A stretch of 41,672 nucleotides of DNA. Source: Kitasatospora cheerisanensis KCTC 2395. GTDB lineage: Bacteria > Actinomycetota > Actinomycetes > Streptomycetales > Streptomycetaceae. Of the stretch, positions 8,365-15,739 are shown piece after piece (positions within the stretch are counted from its first letter, which is position 1; each line of letters begins with the position of its first letter). The stretch spans positions 53,082-94,753 of the forward strand of contig NZ_KK853998.1 in the NCBI RefSeq assembly GCF_000696185.1, written 5' to 3'. The notes under the pieces were generated by a model that worked only from the letters and a program-made list of their open reading frames with translations, was not told the DNA's origin and did not search any database. Position numbers and translations under genes: made by a program.

Positions 8365-8397
8365 GGGCTCCTGGGTGAAGCAAGCACCCAGGAGCCC
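8365..8397 (+). terminator. Hairpin terminator upstream of Nudix gene
   Basis: GGGCTCCTGGGTG (8365-8377) and CACCCAGGAGCCC (8385-8397) form a perfect 13-bp stem with a 7-base loop. It lies 34 bases before the Nudix start and supports a transcription boundary inside the long open frame. Confidence 0.65.
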
Positions 8398-8431
8398 GCA
8401 CCCATCTGTCCACTCCCTGGAGGACACGTTC

Positions 8432-8889
8432 ATGACCGACACCGCCGACACCGAACTCGAAAAGGCTGAGGCGATCCGCTACACCGCGGACGTCGTCGCC
8501 GTGCGGCTCGACGGCCGCGTGCTGCTGATCGAGCGCGGCTGGCCGCCGTACCAGGGCCTCCTGGCGCTGCCCGGCGGCCACGTCGACGCCGGCGAGACCG
8601 GCCGGGACGCCGCCGCCCGCGAACTGCGCGAGGAGACCGGCATCCTGGTCGCCCCCGCGGACCTGGTCCTCATCGGCGTGTACGACGAGCCCGACCGCGA
8701 CCCGCGCGGCCGGTACGTCGGCGTCGCCTACCTGGCCCGCGTCCCCGACAACGTCGTGGCCGTCGCCGGCGACGACGCCGCCGCCGTCCAGTGGGTCCCG
8801 CTCACGCCCTGCCCGAGCAGCTCGCCTTCGACCACGCCCAGATCCTCGCCGACGCCCGCCAGCTCCTCCGGATCATCTCCGGGCGCTGA
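8432..8889 (+). CDS. Nudix hydrolase, apparent 3' frameshift
   Basis: This is a predicted pyrophosphohydrolase of nucleoside diphosphates linked to another moiety. The complete Nudix box is visible at about residues 48-71: GGHVDAGE, then REL, then EETGI (GX5EX7REUXEEXGU). The ATG follows CTGGAGGACACGTTC. After VQWVPLT (about 8815) the coding signal shifts by one base. With one G restored near 8816 it reads ALPEQLAFDHAQILADARQ and so on, to a stop at 8887-8889, giving about 152 aa, normal for the family. As given, the frame runs on into the next gene. The catalytic box is intact, so activity may survive depending on whether the indel is real. The substrate cannot be told. Confidence 0.75.
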
Positions 8890-8962
8890 CCCGGTCCACC
8901 ACTGCGGGCCCGGGAGACAGCCCCGGGCCCGCACCGCCGCCACCTCCTCTGGAAGGACCCTT

Positions 8963-9469
8963 GTGAACCTCACCTTCGAACCCGACACGCTGATCGTCCT
9001 CGTCGGCGGCTCGGGCGCCGGAAAGTCGACCTTCGCCGCCGCCCGCTGGCCGGCCACCTCGCTCCTGTGCCTGGACACCTACCGGGCCATGGCCACCGAC
9101 GACGCAGCCGACCAGTCCGCCAGCACCGTCGCCGCCGCCGTCCTCGACCTGCTCCTGGACGCCCGCCTCGCCCGCGGCCTGCCCACCGTCATCGACTCCA
9201 CCGCCCTGGAACAGCCCTGGCGCACCCACCTCCTCGCCCGCGCCCGCTACTGGCAGCGCCCCACCCACGCGATCCTCTTCGACCTCCCGCTGGAGCTGCG
9301 CCGCCGGCTGAACGCGGTCCGGGAGCGGGTCGTCCCGGACCACGTCCTCCTCGACCAGGAGTGCCTGGTGCCGGGTGTCGACCAGCTGCTGGCCGAGGGC
9401 TTCGACCGCGTCGATCGCGTTACCACTGCCCACCCGCACTACCGCACCGCGGCCGTCCACGGCCGCTGA
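8963..9469 (+). CDS. P-loop kinase, AAA / polynucleotide-kinase-like
   Basis: This 168-aa protein has a Walker A motif near the N-terminus (VGGSGAGKSTFAA, Lys about residue 19). An IDST segment near residue 76 and an RRRLNAVRER lid-like segment near 112 follow. It resembles the small AAA_33/Zeta-toxin/T4-Pnk-type kinase group, which phosphorylates nucleic acid ends or small molecules. The GTG at 8963 follows TGGAAGGACCC. The reading frame is continuous with the Nudix frame only because the upstream stop is lost to an indel. An HAD phosphatase that could complement it lies at 12579. The substrate is unknown. Confidence 0.7.
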   Translation: MNLTFEPDTLIVLVGGSGAGKSTFAAARWPATSLLCLDTYRAMATDDAADQSASTVAAAVLDLLLDARLARGLPTVIDSTALEQPWRTHLLARARYWQRPTHAILFDLPLELRRRLNAVRERVVPDHVLLDQECLVPGVDQLLAEGFDRVDRVTTAHPHYRTAAVHGR

Positions 9470-9512
9470 CTCGCTCCCCGCCATTCCCGCCGTCTCCAGG
9501 AAGGACAGCACG

Positions 9513-10374
9513 ATGAACACCACCGCCACCCCCGCCGCCGTCCCGGCCGCGCCCGCGCCGGTCCTCGCCTCCGCCGCCCAGTCCATCGCCCGCCGGGGCC
9601 TGTTCGCCGAGCAGCCGCTCGTCGTCGGAGCCGAGTCCCAGGAGTGGGCGCTGTGGCTGACCGCCGTGGGCCAGGTCGTGCCGATGCCGAGTCTCGGCGA
9701 GGCCCTGATCGAGGCCGCCGAGCACAACGCGGTCGCGGCCGACCTGGACGACGGCTCGCCGTTCAACGCGGTCGTGCACGCCGTGGTGCTGCACCACGGC
9801 ACCGCGTGGCGTCGCCCGCGTCAGGCCCGCACCGGCAGCGTCCACCCGCACATCCTGTTCTCCGCCTGGTGCGCGATCTGCAACGAGCCGCTGGACGAGG
9901 AGTACGGCTACTACGAGTCCCCCGAGGACGTCGTCGCCGTCGCCCGGGACCACGGCTGGAGGACCCTGGCCGGCGGCGAGCTGGTCTGCGCGGAGACCGA
10001 CCCCGCGCACCTGACTGCCGAGCAGGCCCTCACCGCCCGCACTGCCCTGGCCGCCGAGGGGCAGACCGCGCTCGACCTCCCCGCCGACCCGGACCCCGTC
10101 CCGGCCGACGAGCCGGACGGCGAGTACCCGGTCGGCCGCTACCTGTTCGGCGCCCGCCTCCACCGCGCCCCCGCCACGGCCCCCACCCCGCCCCGCCGCG
10201 GCCGACAGCGGCACCGGCTACCTCACCCGGGCCTCCGAGCGCACCAACCGCCTCACCGCCGAGGACCTCCTCACCGCCCTGGCCGAAGCCCCCGCCGATG
10301 CCCCGGTGGAGATGGCCGGCTACCCGCTCAGCCGCGCCGAGTACATCGACGGCGTCATCGACCTCCACGCCTGA
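9513..10374 (+). CDS. Hypothetical protein with CxxC motif, apparent frameshift
   Basis: No family is recognised. The ATG at 9513 follows CAGGAAGGACAGCACG. The body is well formed (residues 1-220) and holds WCAICNEPLDEEYGYYE, a possible half zinc site, with a later Cys in ELVCAETDP. Near 10191-10194 the coding signal moves by +1. Dropping one C from the CCCC run gives AADSGTGYLTRASER and so on through AEYIDGVIDLHA, with a stop at 10372-10374. As written, the original frame continues to 10391 with an Arg/Pro-rich, non-protein-like tail. A terminator hairpin follows. Confidence 0.6.
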
Positions 10375-10402
10375 CTCCGCCCCGCCCCTGACTTCGCATC
10401 AC

Positions 10403-10431
10403 CGGCCCGGCCGCACCACGCGGCCGGGCCG
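10403..10431 (+). terminator. GC-rich hairpin terminator
   Basis: CGGCCCGGCCGC (10403-10414) and GCGGCCGGGCCG (10420-10431) form a perfect 12-bp stem with a 5-base loop, followed by CTTCT. It lies 28 bases after the repaired stop of the preceding gene. Confidence 0.65.
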
Positions 10432-10464
10432 CTTCTGGTCACATCCACCACAAAGGACACCGCC

Positions 10465-11289
10465 GTGCACGACCCCTGGCCCGACGGCAAGCCCGTCAAC
10501 GCCCGCTGGCTGGACCTCGCCGACCGCGGCCTCCTCGACTACGACCACGACCGCTACCGCATCCACGGCGTCCCCAACAACGTCGTCGAGCTCATCTGGG
10601 GCGGGCTGATCACCGACCACCCCGACGGCCCCCGCCTCACCGACGCCGGCCGCGCCCGCCTCGCCACCGAGCGCGCCCGAGACGGCCACGACACCGGTGC
10701 CCACCACCCCGACGCCATGCCCCCGAACGCCGCCGCCTGGGTGAGGGAGAACGTCTGGCCCACGGGCTGGCTGCGCTCCTTCGAGCACATCCCCGGCACG
10801 TTCACCGACTGCGCCTGCCACCGGCCGCCGTCTTCCGCCTGCCAGGCCGGCCGCCACGCCGAGTGCCGCCACGACCGCCGCCCGATCCACGAAACCGTCG
10901 TCCAGACCGCCGCCCTGCACCCGGCCCGCCACCCCGAACCCCACACCCACCCCAGCCGCGAGTACTCCGGCACCAACAACCTCGCGTGGGTATGGATCGC
11001 CGGACCACCCTGCCGCCAGATCTGCCGCTGCGCCTGCCACCACGAGCAGCCCCTCATCCAGCAGGCGAGCGGGCCGACCCGGCCTGGCCGGTGGTGGGTG
11101 AACTGCTGCCGCCGGATTATCACCCGCCGAGCGCTGACCGACGACGCCTGGTGCAGCACCGCGGCCGACGCCCAAGCCCTCGCCGACTGGCACACCGCCG
11201 GCGAGAAGGGCCCAGCACCCACCGACTCCCCCGGCCTGCCCGACCTCGCACCCGCCCGCGCGGAGCGCGAGCAGCTCGCCTTCTTCTGA
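10465..11289 (+). CDS. Cys/His-rich protein, DUF6248-like
   Basis: This 274-aa protein starts at GTG after AAAGGACACC. The N-terminal 70 residues look like a small helical domain (PVNARWLDLADRGLLDYD). Then AAWVRENVWPTGWLR leads into Cys/His clusters CACHRPPSSACQAGRHAECRH and CRQICRCACHH, which could bind two zinc ions. The AWVRENVWP plus CxC pattern resembles the DUF6248 proteins of streptomycetes, whose function is unknown to me. A later segment (about 205-240) has NCC and DAWCST. It could bind nucleic acid or act as a scaffold; this is not established. Confidence 0.6.
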   Translation: MHDPWPDGKPVNARWLDLADRGLLDYDHDRYRIHGVPNNVVELIWGGLITDHPDGPRLTDAGRARLATERARDGHDTGAHHPDAMPPNAAAWVRENVWPTGWLRSFEHIPGTFTDCACHRPPSSACQAGRHAECRHDRRPIHETVVQTAALHPARHPEPHTHPSREYSGTNNLAWVWIAGPPCRQICRCACHHEQPLIQQASGPTRPGRWWVNCCRRIITRRALTDDAWCSTAADAQALADWHTAGEKGPAPTDSPGLPDLAPARAEREQLAFF

Positions 11290-11453
11290 CCACCACGCCC
11301 CGGACCACCACGGTGCGCACCGACCCGCTCCCGGCCACCGCCGACGGCGCGGGCCGGTGCGCGCCGCGGCCGCCCGGCCGACACCCGACCCAAGAATGAG
11401 GACAGATGCTCACCACCGTGCCCTGACGGGCGGCCCAGGACCTGCTCGACGGC

Positions 11454-11957
11454 ATGGCCGCCGACCCGGCCACCGGCCTGCTCCACCACGACGACGCATA
11501 CACCGTCGTCCTCGCCTCCCTCGGACACCTGGAGTCGCTCGGCCGGCGCCGTACGACGATCGGCGACCTCCACACCTGGTCGCGCACTCTCTCCGGCGGC
11601 GAGGCCCTCGGCGGGCACCGCCGCCTGATGACCCTGCTGCGGCAGGCCGCCGACCACGGCCAGGTCCGCCTGGCGCTCGGCGAGGTCCACATCGGCGACG
11701 CCCCGACCGGCGGCGGCCCCGGCCACGTCTGGATGCACCAGCCCACCAAGGGCGGCGCCGCCGTCGAGCTGATCGGCCCCGAGCCGTGGCCTGCCGGCAC
11801 CCCGGCCCGGCCCGGCACCCCGGCCTGGTGGCACTGCACCGGCTGCCGCGACGGCCGCACCAGCACCGAGGCCGCCGCCCTCTACACGGTTCGCCAGGAT
11901 GTCGCCGCCCACGCCGCTGCCTGCGCCTTCCTGCCCCCGCTGCCCCACCACCACTGA
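11454..11957 (+). CDS. Hypothetical protein, probable in-frame TGA in its 5' end
   Basis: The open frame encodes 167 aa of unknown family, with one zinc-like segment near the end (WHCTGCRDGRT). ATG 11454 has no good ribosome site. Upstream in the same frame, ATG 11406 does have GAGGA at a proper distance. The sequence from there reads MLTTVP, stop (TGA 11424-11426), RAAQDLLDGM, and the peptide after the stop looks like real protein. So the gene probably began at 11406 and carries a nonsense codon or base error at 11424. The next gene starts 59 bases downstream. Confidence 0.5.
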   Translation: MAADPATGLLHHDDAYTVVLASLGHLESLGRRRTTIGDLHTWSRTLSGGEALGGHRRLMTLLRQAADHGQVRLALGEVHIGDAPTGGGPGHVWMHQPTKGGAAVELIGPEPWPAGTPARPGTPAWWHCTGCRDGRTSTEAAALYTVRQDVAAHAAACAFLPPLPHHH

Positions 11958-12016
11958 CCCGACCGCCTGGCCGGGCACCCACCGGAGGCCCGGCCGGCCG
12001 CCTGCGACAGGACCCC

Positions 12017-12265
12017 ATGACCGACCACCACCTCGACTCGGACCGCGCGGTCGCGCACGAACTCCGCGCCCACGCCCTGGACGTCGCCCAACTCGCCGAC
12101 GACACCCGGCGCTACCAGGACGACCTGCGCCACGACCGCGCGCACCCCGAGGCAGCCGACCGCCTGGCCGCCCTCGGCGAGCGCATCGCCCGCCAGGCCC
12201 ACCGCATCACCGGCCTGCGCGACGCCACCCGCACCCGACAGCCCCGACCCGAGGACGCCCCGTGA
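12017..12265 (+). CDS. Small helical protein
   Basis: This 82-aa, His/Asp/Arg-rich protein is probably all helical (AVAHELRAHALDVAQLADDTR, then ADRLAALGERIARQAHRI). No family is recognised. A weak AGGA lies before the ATG. Its stop overlaps the next GTG (GTGA at 12262-12265), a tight coupling that supports both genes being real. Confidence 0.5.
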   Translation: MTDHHLDSDRAVAHELRAHALDVAQLADDTRRYQDDLRHDRAHPEAADRLAALGERIARQAHRITGLRDATRTRQPRPEDAP

Positions 12266-12482
12266 CCACGACCACCGCCACGATCCGCCCCGTCCACGCC
12301 GACGGCACCACCTGCGACCACCGCGTCCACCCCCGCACCGGCCAGCCCCGCGACCCCTCCAGCGACTGCACCGGCCGCACCGGCTACAGCGCCCACTGCC
12401 CGGCTGCGGACAGACCCTCACCCGCACCCTGCGCGTCGTCCTCGCCGATGACCTCAGGTACCGCCACCACCGCGGCGCCTGA
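12262..12482 (+). CDS. Small zinc-ribbon-like protein, apparent frameshift
   Basis: It starts at GTG overlapping the upstream stop by 4 bases. The N-terminus reads TTTTATIRPVHADGTTCDHRV, then SSDCTGRTGYSAHCP. Around 12399-12403 a G appears to be missing. Restoring it gives CPGCGQTLTRTLRVVLADDL and so on, with a stop at 12480-12482, about 73 aa. This yields C..H and CPxCG pairs typical of a zinc ribbon. Without repair the frame runs on with low-complexity sequence to 12657, across the next gene start. Function is unknown. Confidence 0.45.
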
Positions 12483-12494
12483 CGCGCTACCGGC

Positions 12495-12526
12495 CGGGGC
12501 CGGCCGCCACGAGCAGGCCGGCCCCG
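12495..12526 (+). terminator. GC-rich hairpin before HAD gene
   Basis: CGGGGCCGGCC (12495-12505) and GGCCGGCCCCG (12516-12526) form a perfect 11-bp stem with a 10-base loop. It starts 12 bases after the repaired zinc-ribbon gene stop, so it likely ends that transcript. Confidence 0.55.
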
Positions 12527-12578
12527 CCGTCACCGGACCGCCCATTGCCGCACCGCGGCCGACCACCGAGGAGACCCC

Positions 12579-13028
12579 TTGTTCGGAACCGTTGTCCCCT
12601 ACCGCGCCGAGTCCGCCGCCACCCAGGCCGTCGGCGTCGACTTCGACCTCACCCTGATCCGGCACGACCAGGGATGGCAGGACGGCCGCATCTACGGCCA
12701 GCCGATCCCCGGGGCGCTGGAGAGCCTGCGCGCTCTGCTCAGGGTGAGGGCAGTCTTCATCGTCACCGCCCGACACCGGACTTTTCACCCGCTGATCGCC
12801 GAGTGGCTGACCGCCCACGGCTTCGACGCGGTCGTCGACGACGACCCCGACCGCTGCTACTGGACCACCCGCGGCCGCATCCTCGTCACCAACAAGAAGC
12901 TCGGCGCCGCCTGCTACATCGACGACCGCGCCATCGAGTTCGGCGGCGACTGGACCGCCGCCCTCGCCACCGCCCGCCACCGCATGGCCCTCACCCCCGC
13001 CACCGCCGCCCAGGGAGAGCGCCCGTGA
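12579..13028 (+). CDS. HAD-superfamily phosphatase
   Basis: This 149-aa protein starts at TTG after GAGGAGACCCC. HAD motif I is VDFDLTLI (DxDxT, about residues 20-26), with motif II IVTARH (about 62-67) and motif IV YIDDR (about 110-114). It lacks a large cap, so it is a compact HAD of the kind that removes phosphate from nucleotides or polynucleotide ends. Its stop overlaps the start of the downstream PycTM gene (GTGA), so the two are probably co-translated. The substrate is unknown; pairing with the P-loop kinase at 8963 would resemble a split polynucleotide kinase-phosphatase, but this is speculative. Confidence 0.75.
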   Translation: MFGTVVPYRAESAATQAVGVDFDLTLIRHDQGWQDGRIYGQPIPGALESLRALLRVRAVFIVTARHRTFHPLIAEWLTAHGFDAVVDDDPDRCYWTTRGRILVTNKKLGAACYIDDRAIEFGGDWTAALATARHRMALTPATAAQGERP

Positions 13029-13516
13029 CCGCCACCGAGACGAGCACCGTCCCCGACGCGGCGGTTGATCGGGGCGACCAGAATCTCGCCGAGGCGCTGG
13101 CGCACACCGTGGGCGACATCGCCCGCACCGACCAGAAAGCTGGCGTTCTCCTCGGCCTGGACGGCGTCCTCGCGGCCGCCGTCGCGATCCTCGCCCAATC
13201 CCACGGCGCCCGACTCGCCGTCATCGCCCCAGCCGCCGCACTGCTCCTGGCCGCCACCGTCCTCGCCGTCCTCGTCGTCCGGCCGCGCCGCGAAGTCCGG
13301 GCCGCCGGCGACCGGGACCGCTCCTCCCCTGCCTACTGGTCGGGCCTCGACCACGACCAGCTGCGAGCCGCCCTCCGTCCGGACCGCCGCCTGCACCGCC
13401 TCGGCGACCTCGCCACCATCTGCGACCGCAAGATGGTCATGCTGCGGTGGGCGTCCGACGCTTCGATCGCCGCCCTGGTCGCGCTCTCCGCGGCCGCCCT
13501 CAACACCGCCGCCTGA
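13025..13516 (+). CDS. PycTM-like membrane protein (Pycsar effector family)
   Basis: This 163-aa protein starts at GTG overlapping the HAD stop. It has the layout of PycTM domains (formerly DUF5706): a soluble N-terminal helix, then KAGVLLGLDGVLAAAVAIL and a second helix (RLAVIAPAAALLLAATVLAV). A soluble segment follows (residues about 95-140), then a C-terminal helix (ASIAALVALSAAAL). PycTM proteins in Pycsar defence disrupt the membrane when they sense cCMP or cUMP made by a cyclase. No cyclase is visible in this window, so a defence role is inferred only. A strong bidirectional hairpin follows 11 bases after the stop. Confidence 0.7.
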   Translation: MTATETSTVPDAAVDRGDQNLAEALAHTVGDIARTDQKAGVLLGLDGVLAAAVAILAQSHGARLAVIAPAAALLLAATVLAVLVVRPRREVRAAGDRDRSSPAYWSGLDHDQLRAALRPDRRLHRLGDLATICDRKMVMLRWASDASIAALVALSAAALNTAA

Positions 13517-13527
13517 CATCCCAGAAC

Positions 13528-13571
13528 ATGACGATGGCCCACACCCGGCTCGGGGTGTGGGCCATCGTCAT
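13528..13571. terminator. Bidirectional 19-bp hairpin terminator
   Basis: Perfect 19-bp arms (13528-13546 and 13553-13571) flank a 6-base loop. It sits between the convergent ends of the PycTM gene (plus strand) and parB (minus strand, stop at 13580), so it can serve both. Confidence 0.85.
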
Positions 13572-13579
13572 TTGCGGGG

Positions 13580-14713
13580 CTAGTCGGACGCTTCGAGCAC
13601 CCTCGTGGCAAGCGCGTCGGCGAGCCTGTAGGTGTCATCGAGACTGAGCGTGGAGAAGATGACCTGAGCAAGATCATCTATGGTCATCGCGGCCAAGTCG
13701 ACGAGCACCTGCTGGGTCGTCTCAGCCTCTTCACCACGCTGGTCCGGCACGCCGGCGCCAGGCTCAGAATTAACCGCGGTAAATTCGGCGGCCGCGTCAG
13801 ACGTGGACGCCGGTGCCGCAGGCGAGCCAGCAGGCGCAGGATCCTCCACGGCAAGTGCCAGCCGGGCCGCAGAATTAACCGCGGCAAATTCCGCCCCGGC
13901 AGTCGTCGGATCCTGGGCCCTGCGACTGCCGGCGGGGGCCGGTGCCTGCTCGGGGGAGACGGAACTCGCCTGCCGACCAGCCGCCGCCTTCTTCGAAGCG
14001 TCGTCCCGCTCAAGCACGTCAAGCTGCGCCAACTGCTGCTCGGCCGTCATGCCCTCGATGCCCTTGACCGTGCCGAGGCGCCGCGCCCTCCGGATCGAGA
14101 GGCCGGCCTCCTCGCCGGCAGCGTGGGCCCGCACCATCGCCTGCAGATCGGGGTGCAGCTTCAGCAGGCTCTTGCGCTGCGAGATCCATGCAGCGGTCCA
14201 GCCTTCCGCCTCCGCAGCGGCCTTGGCGGTCTCGTACTCTGCGACGATCGCCATGACCGCCTTGGCCTCCTCGATCGGGTCGAGGTCCTTGCGTTCGACG
14301 TTCTCGTCGAGAGCGGCACGCAGCAGCGCCGCCCGGGACCGCGCAACCGTGTCGTTGACCGCGCACGCCAGCGTCTCACGGCCGTACTCCAACGCGGCGG
14401 CATGCCGCCGGCAGCCGTTCACCACGATGAAGTCGCAGCCGCGCAGCTGCTCCGCCTCGTCCGGGTAGAGGAGCAGGTATGCGGCGCGGGTCACGACGAG
14501 CAGACTCTGGCGCTGGATCTTCACGATCGAGCTGAGGTCGGACAGGTTGCCGACGGAGTCCCGCGGGTTGTGCGGGTTGGGTGCCAGGCGCGCGGTCTTG
14601 ACGTGGATCAGACGGTCGGAGGACGCAGCGTCAGCTGCTCCCTCGGTCTCCTGTTCCTTGACCGCGGCCGGCTTGCCCAGCAGATCCGCGACGTTCACAC
14701 GACGGCCGGCCAT
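13580..14713 (-). CDS. parB: ParB-like partition protein
   Basis: This 377-aa protein is a predicted centromere-binding partition protein. The ParB N-terminal fold shows NPHNPRD (about 46-52), then VVNGCRRHAAALEYG in place of the usual GxRRxxA box. ENVERKDLDPIEEAKA follows as the third box, and then a helical DNA-binding region. The C-terminal 130 residues are Ala/Pro-rich with two near-identical peptides, EFAAVNS and EFTAVNS, encoded by palindromic 20-bp sites (13767, 13872). ATG 14713 is chosen because GGGAGGA lies just upstream and it overlaps the parA stop by one base. The operon order parA-parB on the minus strand is standard. Confidence 0.85.
   Translation of the reverse strand: MAGRRVNVADLLGKPAAVKEQETEGAADAASSDRLIHVKTARLAPNPHNPRDSVGNLSDLSSIVKIQRQSLLVVTRAAYLLLYPDEAEQLRGCDFIVVNGCRRHAAALEYGRETLACAVNDTVARSRAALLRAALDENVERKDLDPIEEAKAVMAIVAEYETAKAAAEAEGWTAAWISQRKSLLKLHPDLQAMVRAHAAGEEAGLSIRRARRLGTVKGIEGMTAEQQLAQLDVLERDDASKKAAAGRQASSVSPEQAPAPAGSRRAQDPTTAGAEFAAVNSAARLALAVEDPAPAGSPAAPASTSDAAAEFTAVNSEPGAGVPDQRGEEAETTQQVLVDLAAMTIDDLAQVIFSTLSLDDTYRLADALATRVLEASD
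13767..13786. promoter_or_regulatory. Candidate parS palindrome inside parB (copy 1)
   Basis: GAATTAACCGCGGTAAATTC is a palindrome with one mismatched pair. It is AT-rich at the ends in a GC-rich gene and nearly identical to the sites at 13872 and 15621. It encodes EFTAVNS of ParB on the minus strand. Confidence 0.65.
13872..13891. promoter_or_regulatory. Candidate parS palindrome inside parB (copy 2)
   Basis: GAATTAACCGCGGCAAATTC differs from copy 1 at one base. It encodes EFAAVNS of ParB. Two such sites 105 bases apart, inside a gene otherwise rich in G and C, argue for a protein-binding DNA site. Confidence 0.65.
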
Positions 14714-15465
14714 CAGGAGTTCCTCCCATCGCGGGCACGGGCGATACGCAGCTGCATCTCCAGCGCCAGGTTGCTGAAGTCGGCCTGACACTCCTGTGCC
14801 GTGCGGCTCTTGGCGTACTGCGTCACGACCTGGCCGAGCGCGGCTGCCTTGGAGTGCAGCTTGTAGTGGCGGATCACGGTGTTCGCGAGCGGCCAGCCGT
14901 TGTCCCTCACGAACTGCTTCGTGTCGTCCCGGTCGCCCTCCCCATCACGTGGGTCCCAGTTCGAGACCACCACCGTGAACGGGATGCCACGGGGCTTGAT
15001 GACCTCCTCGATCGTTTCGGCGGTGGGCTTCCAGCCGAGCGACTCGGTCTCGATGGGGACTATCACGTGGTCGGCGTTGTCGAGCGCCGCCCGGATCGAA
15101 TCCGCGACGCGGCCCTCACCGAGCGGGTCGCCGGAGTTCTCGTCGCGGGCCTCCGGCGGGGTCCATCCCGGGGTGTCCACGATGACGATGTCCACCGCGG
15201 TCGCCTCACGGAGCCGCTTCAGATCATCAAGATCGTTGTACGCCTCGGCGAAGATGAAGGGGAGATCCTCACCGACCCTCTCCGCCCACCACGCGCTGGA
15301 GCCCTGCGGGTCGAGCGAGACGGCCGCCACCGGCGCCAACACGCCGTCCTGGGCCGAGCCCTTGTCCGGGGCGAGGACCGCCGCGGTGGTCGCGGCCAGG
15401 TTCACCGTGATCGTGGACTTGCCGATGCCGCCCTTGCGATTGAGGACGACGATCACTGTTGCCAT
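14713..15465 (-). CDS. parA: ParA-family partition ATPase
   Basis: This 250-aa protein is a Walker-type ATPase that moves plasmid DNA through the cell with ParB. The deviant Walker A is NRKGGIGKSTITVNL (about 9-23), switch I is DPQGSSAWW (about 52-60), and the Walker B-like motif is VIVDTPGW (about 94-101). The length matches small plasmid ParA proteins without an N-terminal HTH, so autoregulation would fall to ParB or another factor. Its TGA shares one base with the parB ATG. The 275-bp upstream gap holds a tandem repeat (15481-15555) and a perfect palindrome (15622-15639), both candidate control or centromere sites. Confidence 0.9.
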   Translation of the reverse strand: MATVIVVLNRKGGIGKSTITVNLAATTAAVLAPDKGSAQDGVLAPVAAVSLDPQGSSAWWAERVGEDLPFIFAEAYNDLDDLKRLREATAVDIVIVDTPGWTPPEARDENSGDPLGEGRVADSIRAALDNADHVIVPIETESLGWKPTAETIEEVIKPRGIPFTVVVSNWDPRDGEGDRDDTKQFVRDNGWPLANTVIRHYKLHSKAAALGQVVTQYAKSRTAQECQADFSNLALEMQLRIARARDGRNS

Positions 15466-15480
15466 GAATCAGATCCTTGA

Positions 15481-15555
15481 TCCGTTGACTTCCCAGGCTT
15501 CTGACCTGGTACTTCGGAGTCCGTCGACTTCCCGGCGAGCACCGGTACTTCGGAC
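15481..15555. repeat. Tandem ~37-bp repeat upstream of parA
   Basis: There are two imperfect copies, 15481-15519 and 15520-15555. Each begins TCCGTYGACTTCCC and ends GGTACTTCGGA, with a small inner palindrome (CCAGG/CCTGG or CCGG/CCGG). The array starts 16 bases upstream of the parA start codon, so it probably overlaps the parA promoter or operator. Confidence 0.5.
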
Positions 15556-15620
15556 CGCCCCAGCATGTCAGAAACCACCCATCAGACCGAATCCCCCGCA
15601 GACACCGGCGAGCCGCACCA

Positions 15621-15640
15621 GAATTAACCGCGGTTAATTT
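15621..15640. promoter_or_regulatory. Candidate parS: perfect 18-bp palindrome upstream of parA
   Basis: AATTAACCGCGGTTAATT (15622-15639) is a perfect palindrome and the best copy of the motif also found twice within parB. It lies about 157 bases upstream of parA and 100 bases before the divergent GvpU-like gene. It differs from the chromosomal Streptomyces parS consensus, GTTTCACGTGAAAC, as expected for a plasmid-specific centromere. Confidence 0.7.
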
Positions 15641-15739
15641 CCTGACAGGACGCCAGCGGACAGAACGTCACCAGCACCAGAGACCCCCGCCAGCGCTGCC
15701 TCGCAGGACTACCACCCACCAGACCTGAGGAGTAGCAGC

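Noticed and set aside
7847..9469. A 540-aa membrane-Nudix-kinase fusion protein
   Set aside because: The linkers are Pro/Arg-rich and protein-unlike, two terminator hairpins lie inside, each part has its own ribosome site, and natural stops exist one base out of frame.
13025..13516. A complete Pycsar defence system
   Set aside because: Only the PycTM-like effector is present; no pyrimidine cyclase gene is visible in the window.
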